64,000 bases of DNA from Onchocerca volvulus. Its lineage: Eukaryota > Nematoda > Chromadorea > Rhabditida > Onchocercidae. Position numbers and translations under genes: made by a program. The stretch is taken from positions 990,188 through 1,054,187 of the forward strand of contig HG738140.1 of the NCBI GenBank assembly GCA_000499405.2. The letters run 5' to 3'. This document shows, piece after piece, positions 40,101 through 50,017 of the stretch (its first letter is position 1; every line of letters begins with the position of its first letter). The notes under the pieces are model-generated. The model saw nothing but the letters and a program-made list of their open reading frames with translations, was not told the DNA's origin and did no database searches.

Positions 40101-40810
40101 TTAAAATAGTTTAAAAGAAATCCACTGATATTTTTATGTCAATAATTTTGCATTCAATTGAAATTTAATTCTTATATTTCAATAAAAAGAAAACATACGG
40201 AATAGTAGCTAAATTTTCAGTATTTGGATCGAATAATTTTCGTTCGGTAAGCCTAACCGTATTCTCTAATTGAATTGTTTGACCCTAAAATTGATTTATT
40301 TTTTGAAACGATCTTTTTTTTTTTTATTTTATTAAAAAACAAATAGAGAAAAACAAAATTTGCTCGCAATAAAAAATTGGAATGCGGAAAAGAATATCGA
40401 AGAAATGATTTATCTATTCGTAAATGGAAATAATCATTGATTTATATCAGAATTAATATTAAATTTACATCATTAGTTGCTTTACGGGCGAAAAATAAAT
40501 TACATTAAAGTAATTAATAATAGTTTATTAAATAGTTCGTTAATTAATAGTTCAAAAGAGGAATCGATTATTGTTTGTCTTGGAACTAATTTATGACAAA
40601 CATAATTATTGGTATTGTATATTTGAAATTTTTAATTTAAAATCAAACTAAAAATTTATACAAAAAAGTAAAATTATCAAATAACTGAAGAGAAGATGAA
40701 ATGCTACCAACATTTTGAATGCATTGTACTGTAAGAGGGTCAATTTCAACTACCAATGCTGGTTCCCAAAGTGCTTTTCCACTGTTCACAAAAAGCCAAA
40801 CTGGTTGACC
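212..40810 (-). CDS. hum-4: Unconventional myosin, class XV-like (nematode HUM-4 type), 65 exons, partial at both ends
   Basis: Actin-based motor with two MyTH4-FERM cargo/microtubule-binding tails. I joined 65 exons by hand using donors, acceptors and phase; all junctions keep one open frame except the donor of exon 20 (see findings). Visible coding length is 8,423 nt, about 2,807 residues. Order: motor (exons 1-18), IQ (19-20), MyTH4 (21-24), FERM F1 lobe (25-27), low-complexity linker (28-48), FERM F2/F3-like part (49-53), SH3 (54-55), short spacer (56), MyTH4 (57-60), FERM (60-65). Few IQs, the segment [16 protein letters not shown] before the F2/F3 part, and the SH3 between two MyTH4-FERM units match the myosin XV layout; the divergent motor suggests the nematode HUM-4 lineage rather than myosin VII (HUM-6). 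The start exon was not found: a 12-nt ATG exon at 43172-43183 (MISS, donor GTAAAA, phase 0) is only a candidate. The 3' end lies beyond position 1. The class call is firm; the orthologue symbol is an inference. Confidence 0.85.
2283..3685 (-). other. hum-4: Second MyTH4 domain (exons 57-60)
   Basis: Exons 3532-3685, 3225-3347, 2638-2794 and 2283-2416. Motifs: [111 protein letters not shown]. These are the canonical MyTH4 signatures (IMrYMGD, LRDEiYcQliKQ, rGWrLl) and are better conserved than in the first MyTH4. Confidence 0.85.
3686..6862. other. Intron sequence, 5' part of the host intron below the nested gene
   Basis: AT-rich DNA with many A and T homopolymer runs and no exon-like sequence on either strand. 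It includes possible 3' UTR of the nested gene just below 6863. No RNA gene or repeat family recognised. Confidence 0.5.
6863..7885 (-). CDS. Nested single-exon gene: Arg/Ser/Tyr/Gly-rich protein of unknown function, 340 aa
   Basis: An uninterrupted 340-codon ORF with its own ATG (7885) and TAA, inside the 6.3-kb myosin intron between exons 56 and 57, on the same strand. It is GC-richer than its surroundings and has no in-frame link to the flanking myosin exons. The N-terminal two-thirds is low complexity with basic Ser motifs ([20 protein letters not shown]) that resemble basophilic-kinase or 14-3-3 sites, Gly runs (GAGGGGNYF) and many Tyr/Asn residues. The C-terminus changes to a Cys/Trp/Pro motif, [20 protein letters not shown], which looks like a conserved tail; the Cys cluster could be lipid-modified. 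There is no signal peptide or membrane segment. The family is not recognised. Same-strand ORFs at 7633-7890 and plus-strand ORFs at 6947-7156 and 7496-7690 are shadows. Confidence 0.75.
   Translation of the reverse strand: MDYHYSYRQRRSRPNQRISQEPNSLYRSSELDYSISGMGAGGGGNYFSTSGPGHFGADKQPRRSQSLDNRRDWFVSDDYGFPAVETDERYNGGAMRYQSHQQQRNYNYQPYLGVSTGPASGYRTIYNGRHGNDYYFDNLVNLKSNPTESDWDALDRSIRNYREDPGGEQIAATMRRSRAQSLSPVRPSRILGDGGIKSRRYNLPYFHRRSGAGGGFVGPQSGISVNRSESMRRNRNEFSVDPALQDEVEFGADRNTVNYYRGNNSNHQQSEYYGYGVGPATATNTIRGRKMMRGTTTSGERYGFGRQKYYKLQCCCLTFRWPPWAFEEVEPPQPIYRRPD
7906..7930 (-). promoter_or_regulatory. Perfect 10-bp stem hairpin in the leader of the nested gene
   Basis: TCAAGATACC, a 5-nt loop, then GGTATCTTGA. 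The hairpin ends 20 bases upstream of the ATG at 7885, so it would lie in the 5' leader if transcription starts upstream. It could be a translational element or a palindromic DNA-binding site; function is not shown. Confidence 0.4.
7931..9962. other. Intron sequence upstream of the nested gene
   Basis: Probably contains the promoter of the nested gene. A short CA/TA dinucleotide stretch lies near 8610-8645, and long T/A runs near 9060-9410. No coding or RNA gene recognised; short ORFs here (8469-8708, 8802-9005) have no protein-like features. Confidence 0.45.
10286..10330. repeat. (TA)n microsatellite
   Basis: About 22 TA units, preceded by imperfect TATAA repeats from about 10270. Lies in myosin intron 55. 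Simple sequence; no other content. Confidence 0.9.
10866..11810 (+). mobile_element. Internally deleted Helitron in myosin intron 55
   Basis: Starts TC after host A (10865) and ends CTAG (11807-11810) before host T (11811), the A^T insertion pattern of Helitrons. A short hairpin, CACGC-GAA-GCGTG (11783-11795), lies 11 bases before the CTAG. Inside are two copies of the family subterminal repeat (10875-10970 and 11580-11690) and a degenerate ORF (11023-11343; [19 protein letters not shown]) that resembles the N-terminal or spacer part of the elements at 50-63 kb. No Rep or helicase motifs remain. It is antisense to the host myosin. Confidence 0.75.
13432..15005. other. Myosin intron 51, no features seen
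   Basis: AT-rich intronic DNA between exons 51 and 52. I see no coding, RNA or transposon signal. Confidence 0.5.
15709..18356 (+). mobile_element. Helitron with decayed helicase in myosin intron 49, antisense to host
   Basis: The 5' end (CCTATGTAGATAAAAATG) abuts host A (15708) and the 3' end CTAG (18353-18356) is followed by T. The family repeat follows the 5' end (15720-15810). From 16440 to 17760 the plus strand encodes pieces of a PIF1-like Helitron helicase in shifting frames: [20 protein letters not shown] (about 16765), [15 protein letters not shown] and [10 protein letters not shown] (about 16990-17075), [20 protein letters not shown] (about 17215), then [19 protein letters not shown] and [18 protein letters not shown] in the 98-codon frame 17441-17737 (helicase motifs V-VI). 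Frameshifts and stops show it is dead. No Rep domain is visible between the 5' end and the helicase. A second CTAG lies at 18308-18311. The minus-strand ORF 16460-16681 is a shadow of helicase sequence. Confidence 0.8.
18838..28864 (-). other. hum-4: Low-complexity Gln/Asn/Pro-rich linker (exons 28-48, about 909 residues)
   Basis: Exons: 28557-28864, 28186-28271, 27925-28043, 27647-27829, 25518-25641, 25149-25264, 24819-24903, 24416-24534, 24007-24120, 23786-23858, 23554-23720, 23068-23132, 21996-22185, 21437-21481, 21107-21201, 20672-20756, 20419-20533, 19932-20143, 19673-19756, 19207-19389, 18838-18997. Together 2,728 nt. Poly-Gln runs lie in exons 31 (27647-27829), 38 (23554-23720) and 47 (19207-19389); Pro-rich pieces include PPLPPPH and PLSPSPPPR; related YGN segments recur. 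One ordered-looking motif, [15 protein letters not shown], spans exons 35-36. Almost certainly disordered; its role is unknown. Introns 33 and 34 use GC donors. Exons were placed by phase and splice signals, so the smallest ones (for example 21437-21481, 23068-23132) are less certain. Confidence 0.7.
25642..27646. other. Myosin intron 31: Helitron-like debris and a 62-bp tandem repeat
   Basis: About 26050-26400 is GC-richer and shares the phrase TTTCGAGGACAGTTCG with the Helitron region near 11355, so it is probably element-derived debris. A unit of about 60 bases (CATTGTGTGCTTTGTCCA...) occurs at about 26908-26970 and again at 27014-27073. The 105-codon plus ORF (26769-27086) simply crosses these repeats. 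Confidence 0.5.
29152..29715 (-). other. hum-4: First FERM domain, F1 lobe (exons 25-27)
   Basis: Exons 29591-29715, 29381-29496 and 29152-29279. The ubiquitin-like F1 lobe is seen as [40 protein letters not shown] and [17 protein letters not shown]. Exon 27 ([17 protein letters not shown]) ends in a Ser/Lys/Asp-rich stretch. There is no immediate F2 lobe; the chain passes into low-complexity sequence, so the FERM module appears to be split by the linker that follows. Confidence 0.65.
30159..31886 (-). other. hum-4: First MyTH4 domain (exons 21-24)
   Basis: Exons 31775-31886, 31248-31421, 30532-30692 and 30159-30279. Exon 21 reads [16 protein letters not shown] and ends in [11 protein letters not shown], the usual lead-in to MyTH4. 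Exon 22 holds a conserved-looking helix ([18 protein letters not shown]). Exon 23 holds [16 protein letters not shown], matching the MyTH4 motif in which a peptide is recruited by R-D-E-x-x-x-Q-x-x-x-Q. Exon 24 ends in [10 protein letters not shown], leading into FERM. MyTH4 domains in myosins bind microtubules or partner proteins. The frame is continuous across all three internal junctions. Confidence 0.8.
32053..32578 (-). other. hum-4: Neck: converter end, two IQ motifs and charged post-IQ segment (exons 19-20)
   Basis: Exon 19 (32392-32578) begins [16 protein letters not shown], the end of the converter/lever arm, and carries two IQ-like calmodulin/light-chain sites, [16 protein letters not shown] and [13 protein letters not shown]. 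Exon 20 (32053-32283) continues [20 protein letters not shown] and ends LKNGLFANR. The short neck fits class XV rather than the five-IQ class VII. The exon 20 donor is abnormal: the coding sequence is followed by ATGAGT at 32052-32047, where GTGAGT would be expected, and an in-frame TGA (32051-32049) comes next. Confidence 0.8.
32734..40810 (-). other. hum-4: Myosin motor domain (exons 1-18)
   Basis: Exons: 40712-40810, 40199-40284, 39944-40007, 39482-39597, 38937-39014, 38662-38767, 38212-38315, 37861-38080, 37327-37485, 37029-37181, 36554-36618, 36231-36372, 35068-35208, 34836-34934, 33965-34216, 33586-33719, 33106-33276, 32734-32843. Motifs in order: N-terminal SH3-like [56 protein letters not shown]-loop CGESGSGKT (38662-38767); degenerate switch [40 protein letters not shown]; switch II TDCYGFE (36231-36372); [49 protein letters not shown]. 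All are landmarks of a myosin head, with several substitutions at normally fixed positions. Introns between these exons hold only AT-rich sequence; the 87-codon open stretch at 35377-35640 on the plus strand lies inside one of them. Confidence 0.9.
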
Positions 40811-43800
40811 CTGCAATAAGTTTTCAAATTCAAATTAAATTTCAAATATTAAATTTATTTTTTATAAAATATAATTTTCATTCTATCTAGATATAATCGC
40901 TAATTTTCTTCAATAACTGAATAAAACGCCATTAATTCTTACTGCTAAAATAAATTTCATTGAGCATTAGAAATAGTTTTTAGCAATTTTTGAAGTAGAA
41001 AGTTAATTAGTCAAAATTTTTAAATTGCAATAATTCATAAAAGTAATTTTATTCACAATTTGAAATCTTCTCTTCTCAAATCTTTAAATATTTCTTTTAA
41101 TTTTTTTCCTTTTTTTTTTTTCTTAATATTGTTCTTGTCCTCTCTACTACACTTCTAACTTGGATACAATTCTATCGAAAATTGTTATTAATTTCAAGTC
41201 ATTAAAATATTTTGATCAATTTGACAATTAACAAAGTTGGCAATTAATTTTTCATCAATTTTGTGTTTTTTTCTTTTTTTTGTTGAATCTTAACGTGAAT
41301 GGTTGCAAATTTTTTTCAAGCGAAATATTTCGTTATCCGATTATTTTGAGGTCACTATGTCATGATAGTTTCATAAAGGTGTTAAATTTTCTTTTTTTTT
41401 CATTTCGCTATGTGTTGGTCCTTAAAAAAAAAAAAAGGAAAAAAGAAAATCGTTTATCGCATTTCTTATCTTTCGAATCCTTAATGTGAACCCTGCCTTT
41501 CTGTCATTTAAAATGATATGGCAATTTTTGAAATTCAATGAAAAAGAATTTTTTCCATACAAACACAAAATCATTCTTTCTTTTTTTTTTTTTTTTTAAT
41601 TTTTTCCATTTCTTGTCCTCTCTCTCCTCCTTCTTTACCCATAAAAAAAAAAAAGAAAAATTGATCCATTGATCTATATTTATTTTGGCATTTTGATTTT
41701 AGAAAAAATTTACTTTAGAAAATTTGCAATATTATGATAAAAATTAATTTATCATTTTTAAAATTATCTTCATTTTCGATTTGAAATTTCAAATGTTTAC
41801 TAAAATTATTAAATTATAATCGACAAAATGAAGTAAAGCGATTGGAACATTAAGCCTTTGCCTATAACTTTACTTGAATTTACTTGAAAAATCAGCTTAT
41901 GTTAGCTTTAGTTATTAATAATGATATGAATATACATTAAGAAATTTTTAAAATTTCCATATAAAATCATTTGTATATTAATTACATTAGTATTTAAAAT
42001 AATAATTAATATGCTGAAGAAATATGTTGGATACCTTACAAATATTACTCAGCATATCGTCCCATTAAATTATAAACGTAGATTTTCCTAAAAATTATTG
42101 ATAATTTTTTTTCTGGTACATGCAAGAATTAATTAGCAAATTAAAAAGACGAACTTTCATTCAATCACATTTTTCTACATGATGATAGAACTATATTATT
42201 TAAATAAAAAAAAATTTTTTTTTATATTATATTTATTTCTCTTTCTGCTTTTTCGTTGATTAAATTTGTTTTTTTTTTCTTTTTTGATAATTTACAGAGC
42301 ACGAAATGCAAGAAATATTCTTTTGATGAATAAAAACATTAATTATCGAAATAATTAATGCGAGGCACTATACATAGTAATAATATGAGAATATAAATAA
42401 TTGTTGGTTAATTATGAAACAAATTAAGCGTTACAAATATATTATCTTTTTATCTAAAATATGAAACATTTCATGCATATTTCAAATTATGAATCAATAA
42501 ATTAACTTAATAAAAAAAAAAAAAAACAAAAAAAGAAGAAAAAAGAAGATAACAAAAGAATGAAGAAAGGAAGTAAAAAAAGAATGAAAAAAATGCTATT
42601 TACATATCATAATTTGTTTAATTTTAGCTTTTAAAAATTCATAAAACATTTTTAAATTTTTTCATTAATTTATTATATAAAATTGAATTAATTCTTTAAT
42701 GATTTACATGAGCAAAATACTATGAACTGATTTAATTGAGCAAAGTACTATATGGCTAATGGAATACAAAAAAATTACAGACATTTTTACGAAAATGAAG
42801 AAAAAATATTTGATAAAATTCCGATTATAATATCTATTTTGATATGAAATGATACGAATGCGAAATAGTTTCCTCAAGACAAATCGTCTAAAATTGGATA
42901 GTTGTCGAGAACGTTTTGGGACAAAATTGGAGAGAATTAACGGAGTTAGTTGAACGGTACATTTCAAACCGGGTTCATGGCCGTTTTCGGTTCACGCAAA
43001 CCCCTTCTGATCATCAACCCTTTTCATATTTATTACTACTAACATCTACCATCATCACTTTCTACACCATCTACTCGTATCAACACCTGTCCTCATGTAG
43101 AGGTGTATATCTGTGTATGTATGTGTCAGTATCATTTGGTACGCTTGTATCATCAGTTGATATGATTTTACCGATGATATCATTTTGTTAATGAATGAAA
43201 TGTACCGAAAATTGATTTTCAATCAGAAATTTGAACTAAAATGTAAGGAAATCAGTGATAAATTGCATCGGTCATTAAATTGCCAAAAATTATTAGAAAT
43301 TCCAATAAATGAATCAAAATCTGAAAAAAGGAAAAAAAATTGAAATCAAATAAGTTAAAATAATTTTAAATTCTTTTGATTTTTTTTTTTTAGTTCTCAA
43401 AAAATTGACAAAATTACAATGAAAAGAAGTAAAAAGAAATAATTTGCTATTTAATTACTAGAACAATAAAAGTTTAAGTATGGCGTATAATCGACAACTT
43501 GTTCCGAACAAGTATGTTAAATTGCAAAAAAAAAAAAAAAAAAACTACATTTCTTTCTCTCTGAAAATTAAAAATATCTACAACATTAATTACTGATTAA
43601 AATTTTAACTGAAAGAAATTTTTTCCATAATAAACTTTTTTCATTATATCAGTTACTATCAAAAGTATTCAATTGAAAACTTGTAGATTATTGACTGATG
43701 TTATCAATAATTTTAATTTATAAAAAATAAAACATTCAAATATTTTGATTTAAAAAAAAAAAGGAAAAAAAATCGAAATTCAGGACAAAATTTGATATAG

Positions 43801-43988
43801 TAAATCGAAATAGATTGTTATTTTTTTTTTTTTTTTTGGGTTAAATTTTATGCAATAAATTTTTATTTATTACTTTTTTTCTCAATGTTTGCAATAAAAA
43901 TTTCTCATAATATAGGTTATTTTCATACAATTAATCCTTTTTTGTATTCGGCCTATCAGTCATTAATCGAAAATATAGAATTCAGTTA
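40811..43988. other. Region upstream of the myosin motor exons
   Basis: Expected to hold the first myosin exon, its promoter and the 5' UTR. Only a 12-nt candidate start exon (43172-43183, minus) was found. The rest is AT-rich with T/A runs. It separates the minus-strand myosin from plus-strand genes and may act as a divergent promoter region. Confidence 0.35.
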
Positions 43989-45085
43989 GTGATTCGAAAT
44001 ATGGAAAATAACAATACGAATCATCAAATATCAATGCATCGCATTTGTTATGCACTATTATTAATGTTGATCGTTGACCTGAATTTTTCTTCATATATCA
44101 AAATAAAATATAAATTATCACCGATAAAAATCATCCAGTTTGATATTGCTTGTGTATGTGAATGTATGTTCAAATGGAAGCGTTCGTAAATTTTATTTCA
44201 AAATTATTCAAACATCTTTGTACATAATTTTCCTTTTTTTTTTCTTGTTTTGTTTTTAAATATAGTTTGGCTAGTTATTATGTAAAAAAAAAAAAAAAAA
44301 GAAAAGAAAAAAAAAGAAAACTTTCTTTAAAAAATCAGAATGATATGGAAATTTCCGCAATTTTTTTTTTTTTTTTTGTTTCGTTTTATTCAAAAAATTG
44401 CAACAATTTTCAGCATATTTATTTTCCGGTACATATAATTGTTCGATAATAATATTAATATATGCAGTTTATGCTAATATGTAATTGCCTATTTCTCTTT
44501 TGATAATACTATTATGCATCAAAATTTTTGATATGTTACATGAAGCAAATTTTTATCATAAATAATTTTGTTCTTTATGACAGAATGATATGAAAACGGA
44601 AGTATTCAACATTTCATGACATTAATCACGCATGTCAGAAACAATTAAGTTCTGATAGAATTTAAAGAATAAGAACAAAAGAAAAAAAAAAGAAAAAAAT
44701 TGTTGATTACAATAAACTTCGTAAATTAATATATAACTTCAATTTTTACGATGAATTTTTATAGAGGGAAAATTTATTACACTAATATTAATTATTCCTT
44801 TAATTTTCATTGCAAAATTCATAAGTTGAAATTGTTTTCTTTTTTATTTTTAACCAAAATTTTGTACATTATTTGGTATTTTCTTGTTATTACTTTTGAT
44901 TCATTTAGGAGTAAATTTCATTTAAATACTACTGAATGCTATGTATTGTTTCATTCTGCAAATGATTGTATTATTTTTATTAATAGTTGAAAGTGGACAA
45001 AGTAATGTTAACCGCGATAAAAGTAATGATGGCAATGCATTATTTCCTCATATTCTCAAATTCTTATACAAAAATGAACAATTAT
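43989..45085 (+). other. Possible upstream exons of a plus-strand secreted-protein gene
   Basis: An ORF from 43989 encodes a start with a signal-peptide-like core (MHRICYALLLMLIVDLNFSS from an internal Met) and has donor-like GTGTAT/GTATGT near 44152. A second candidate exon, 44987-45085, has a good acceptor (TTATTAATAG) and a GTAAGT donor and would read ESGQSNVNRDKSNDGNALFP. Phases do not connect directly to the exon at 46119, so an extra exon would be needed or these belong elsewhere. Weak. Confidence 0.2.
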
Positions 45086-45145
45086 GTAAGTTCATTTTTT
45101 GTATAACCATGTAATTTATGATGTTTGTTAATAATAGTAAAAACA

Positions 45146-45277
<132 letters not shown>

Positions 45278-46118
45278 TAATTTATAATAAATGGATTTCT
45301 AGTTTAGTAATATTCACTTCCTCTGCTTTTAATTTTATTTTTTATTAAATTTTTATAATTACATGTGCTAAAAAATGATTCAAAAAATTTTAGTGGGGCT
45401 AATGTTAATGTTTCATTATTATTCAAAGTTGTAATCATTAATAAAGCTATTACTCATGGTGCAATTAGGTTATGATCAAATTAATCTCATCATGAATTTC
45501 CTATCATTTTCTCAATATTCTTTATCTTTGATAATTTAGTAAACAGCTTTAGATGAAATTTGCAATATTTGGATTAAATCAAAAAATATAATTAATAGTG
45601 TATGATTCCATATTTATTGTTCAATATGCTAATTATTTCAGCAACATTTTGGGACATCATCTTGTTTGTGTTCTAGATTAAGGCATACAATGATAATTTA
45701 ATTAAATACTTTGAAGAATAATAGAATGCAATATCAGATCTTTTTATTCTTTCAAAGATATTTATTTACCCTATTTATGGTTTTATTTCTTATATTCCAT
45801 CGATAATTTAAATTAAGAATTTAGACGTTAAATTTACAACTGATATGTTTGGAAATCATTATTTGAAGAGTGCAAATCTTTATATATATATATATATATA
45901 TATATTTATTTATTTATTAATTTATTTATTTATTCATCTATTTATTTATTTATATACATTGAGAGCTTTAAAAAAAAAAATTGCCAGAGTCTATGAGAAT
46001 AACATTACTAAGTTTGTGAACTGATTATATATAATATTATCATTACTATCAAAGATAAATTTTTCAGTAAACGATTTATAATTTCTGTCTGTCAAGTTTT
46101 TTTTATTTATTTCTGTAG

Positions 46119-47385
46119 CAGTGATCTTTCAGGTGGTGACGTATTTGCCGAACCACAATGGCTTCCAGCACAAAGTGATTGTCAAATTCAGTGTCCGGTT
46201 TGTTTTTTAATTTTCTGGATACGAAAAGATGACATGAAAAAGTGAAAAATTTTAAAGTAATGAATAATTAGGAGAATAATAAATGGAACGATAAAATGAG
46301 TAGAATTTTCCAATGAAAATAAGGACATAATTGAAAATTTAGTTTAGGTAACGAAGGGTTTATGCCTAATATACGTTAATTTGAGCGCTAATGGTGCCCG
46401 AATACATAAACATAAATGTCGTCACTGTAAGTTTTTATTAATTACTAATGAATATTAGTAAATAAATAATATAGCATAGTAATTTATACTGAGAAAGTTG
46501 ATGATGAGGAGAAAAATAGCGTCAACTATGTTATCAAACCTGTGAATCCGTGTCATATTACGATCTGTTTGTTGCGAAATCTTGAAATATCATTTAAATG
46601 AAGTATTTTGGTTGGATCACACTGATTTTCAGTCCCCGCAAATTGTACCACCGAATTGCAACGATTGTTGGTTACTACATTTAATAACACAACACCTCCT
46701 GCAACCACTATCACTGCCCTTATCAATACTACTATTATTACCAATAATACTATCACGTATCATAAAGGATTGAACAAAACACGGACTGAAATTCATGAAA
46801 GAATTTGGTCAAATCGTGGAGGCAATAGCACAATCAATGTGACACATCAACGAACACCTGAAATATGGAATGAGCATCGACGGAAGGAAACCCAGTTTAA
46901 AAGAAAATTTCACGGTAAGGTAAAATTCATTAAAAATCATGATGCGATTCAAATTTCTCGCTATCAGTAGGTAAAGCAAAGTATGTTGGTCCATAGATGA
47001 ATTATCTCATGGATTCATACATGGATTCATGCATAAAAGTTACTAAGTATGAGTCAAGATTCCTCCAACATATGAGGAATTTATGCTAAATTCTGTTAAA
47101 AAAGAAAAGTGACAAATAAAGAAGAACTCAAATATAACGATTGAATTAGCCCGACAATAAAAGATTATTGGTGGAATATGGATATTTTAGGAACTTCAGC
47201 ATATTAGGCAATTGTCATGAAATAAACTTAACAAATACTCAACAATCGCTGTTAAAAACTATGTTTCATGCAAAAATATTGAAAATAGGCGTAATGAACA
47301 AGTTTTATCCAATATTCTTTTAGGTACAAGCAAAAAGTTTGAAGAAGAAATTAAGATTGGCAAGCATGATGGTGTTAGTAATTAA
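46119..47385 (+). CDS. Probable secreted, Thr/Asn-rich protein (four exons, 5' end unknown)
   Basis: Four exons in one frame: 46119-46197, 46348-46426, 46633-46914, 47324-47385 (TAA). Acceptors are TTTCTGTAG, AAAATTTAGTTTAG, TGATTTTCAG and TTCTTTTAG; donors GTTTGT, GTAAGT, GTAAGG. The first two exons read DVFAEPQWLPAQSDCQIQCP and VTKGLCLIYVNLSANGAR, ending in HKCRH, with Cys spacing loosely like a thrombospondin type 1 repeat. Exon 3 is Thr/Asn-rich (NNTTPPATTITALINTT) with many N-glycosylation sequons and a basic end (EHRRKETQFKRKFHG). The last exon is KKFEEEIKIGKHDGVSN. Phase agreement over three introns and a stop supports a real gene; the TSP1 idea is speculative. The start and any signal peptide must lie upstream. 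Confidence 0.5.
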
Positions 47386-49940
47386 AGAAATCATATATTT
47401 TTGAATAATAATATTAGACCGAAACCTTACATATCAAAATATTACATAAAATAAATTTCAAATGCAAAATTCAATTCCAACTTTGAGAAGGCCAAATATT
47501 TGATATCATAACATTCTGAAATTTCTTAAGCTCTTCATTGAATCATGAATCACAACACTGGTCAATTGAGAATATCGAAGTGCAAGATAAACTATTTTAT
47601 GTACTGGAAAAAGGTTTTCATTTCTATCAGAACGAGTAAATGTCTCACATATCATGTAAACTATTGAAATCAGCAGGATACAATGCTTAATTCACAAATG
47701 ATACCGAATATTTGATAAGTCAGCGGAAGTTTTCTTGAAAATCTATGAAAACGATTAAATTCATAAGATACAAACTTCGTTCCAGTGCAGTGTATGAAAG
47801 GTCTTTTTTCCTTATTTGTAATAGACAGATGAAAGATGTAAAGAAAATACTTTCGATGATCTATTTAATTTCCGAAAGAATTTATGGACAAAACAAATAA
47901 AAAAAATGATTTTTAAATTGGATTTATGGATCAATTCCATTGCAATCCTAATCATTATCATTGTTTCACTGATGACTGTCAAGATAGAAGTTAGAGGAAA
48001 TTATTCAGATAGCGTTTAACTCAACTTGATAACTAATTAAAATATTTAAAAGACTCTCGCAAACTATTCTAAAATGAATTTCTGGCAAAAAACACAACAT
48101 ATCAAAGTTACTGCAATTATACAATTAGTTCATAACAAAAAGATGATATATTATTTTAACTTGACGTTGAGCTGCAAGTTACAGTCTCGAGAACATCACA
48201 ATGATCTCAAGCGTATTACTCACTAATTTCAAAAATTTTGATACAGCTTTGAGGATGAGAATAATATAATGTGAGTTTAGTACGGAATTTATTATTGAAA
48301 TATGATTTCAGTTGAGTTGAATGGATAAGTATGCGTGGTTTGCGAATACGAATATTAATATCAACAAGGAATCCGGAAATGTATTTGTCATCATCAAATT
48401 TAATCTATTCATGAATAAAAATTAATATATGATGGAAATTTAGGAAAGGATAAAACTTCCGATACAGTATCGAACCTTTTATCCATCAATGATACAGTGA
48501 TACTACCACCTTTATTCACAGTGTATTGAGTGCTGATAACAAAATAAGTAATGATAATGTTTCTAGTTATAACAGTTCTTCTCTACCACTAATTTTGCAT
48601 AAAAATATTTGCTGATACAAACATAATTTTTTTAATATATCAACTATTGATAGCGTTATTCAAGAAGTTAAATTAACAGTAGTCATGTTTTGTCTAACTT
48701 CAGCAAAAATAAGAAACTGGTAGAGATTAATATCAAAAGTACTTGTCCTGAATCACATTTATTATTGTTATGAAAAACTAGCTTATTCGAATTAATTCTA
48801 AAACTATGCCATATGATATAAAACAAAGCCTTTAATAATTAATATGCTTTTTTAAATTAATTTTTCTAATATTTTTTCGCAATAGGTACGAATCAGTATT
48901 AAACAATGAATATAAACATTTTTCAAAACATCTAACATTCACATGATTTTTTCCATAGCTATTTTATCCGTTATCAGATATGATTTTATAAATTTATAAA
49001 TGTTCATTTTATAGCAATGAATATTCAGGCTTAGGCTTGGAACAGCAGAGGAAGAGACATATCATATATTATTTATCATCATCGAATAGCATGCCTAATT
49101 GATGAAATAAAACAGAATAAGCATTTGATTAAGACAAACAGAAATTAATCATTTTTTTAAATCCCAAAACTGCGTTATCACATAAATACATAAAGTTTTA
49201 ATGAGCTAACTGTCAGGAAAATCTTAAACAAAAAAAAAAAAAAAACTTATACTTTTCAAGGATCATAATATGATCTGCCACCACTTCATTGTTATGATCA
49301 GCACATAGTTATCTTACAGTCGATGAAAGCGAAAGCCCTACAAGATATTGTCTTGATTATTATATTTCACAGTTATATTTTTTCAAACATAACAATTGTA
49401 AATACATGAAGGTGTTATTTCGTTATATAAATAAGGTTTGATCCATCTTTACTATTGAGTTATTGATATATAAATAGAGTAAAAGAAATCTGTTATCTTA
49501 CCGTAAGTATCGAATGCACGGAAATTTATTCTGAAATTTTCTATTTATTTAGGTGAGAGTTACGTTTTACATAATATGAAAACATCTCTATGATTTCATT
49601 TCGATTAAGCAATCCTCGCATTTTCAATTATTGAGATTGTCAAACAGAAGCAGAATTAAAAAAAATACTTGTATAATGTCCGAAAAAATTGTTCGAAATT
49701 TCTTGAATTTTTCTTTCAAAATTTTCCGGATCACTCGTGGCTTCCTATCATTTAGATAAAGCAATTCAGAAAAGTGACATTTCGATTCAAAAAAACGATT
49801 TTCCTAATTGATTCAAAATGATTTCTATTGCGGGTGGATTCTGTTCACTGTTATTTCATCTATTGGAGATAGAGATTTTGCAATCCTCACGAATATTGCT
49901 ATGATCAATGTGAACAATAGTCCTCATATCTATTGAAAAA
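47386..49940. other. Intergenic region, no gene recognised
   Basis: Less homopolymeric than the myosin introns, with only short ORFs. One short plus-strand stretch near 47910-48018 could encode a membrane helix (SIAILIIIIVSLMTVK) before a stop, possibly a receptor-gene relic. Some of this DNA may belong to the Helitron whose 3' end is at 50017, but I see no helicase or Rep motif. Confidence 0.35.
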
Positions 49941-49959
49941 GAATGAGCCGTGGAGGCAA

Positions 49960-50017
49960 TTATTTTTAAATAAAAATTAGCTGGATAGGCAACGCGGAGC
50001 GTGATCGATGCAGCTAG
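49960..50017 (+). mobile_element. Helitron 3' terminus
   Basis: Hairpin ACGC-GGA-GCGT (49992-50002) followed by GATCGATGCAG and CTAG (50014-50017), then T. Closely related to the 3' end at 11768-11810. The body would extend left, but its 5' end is not identifiable. Immediately to the right (50018) begins TCTATATTA, like a 5' end of the same family, so two elements may abut. Confidence 0.65.
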
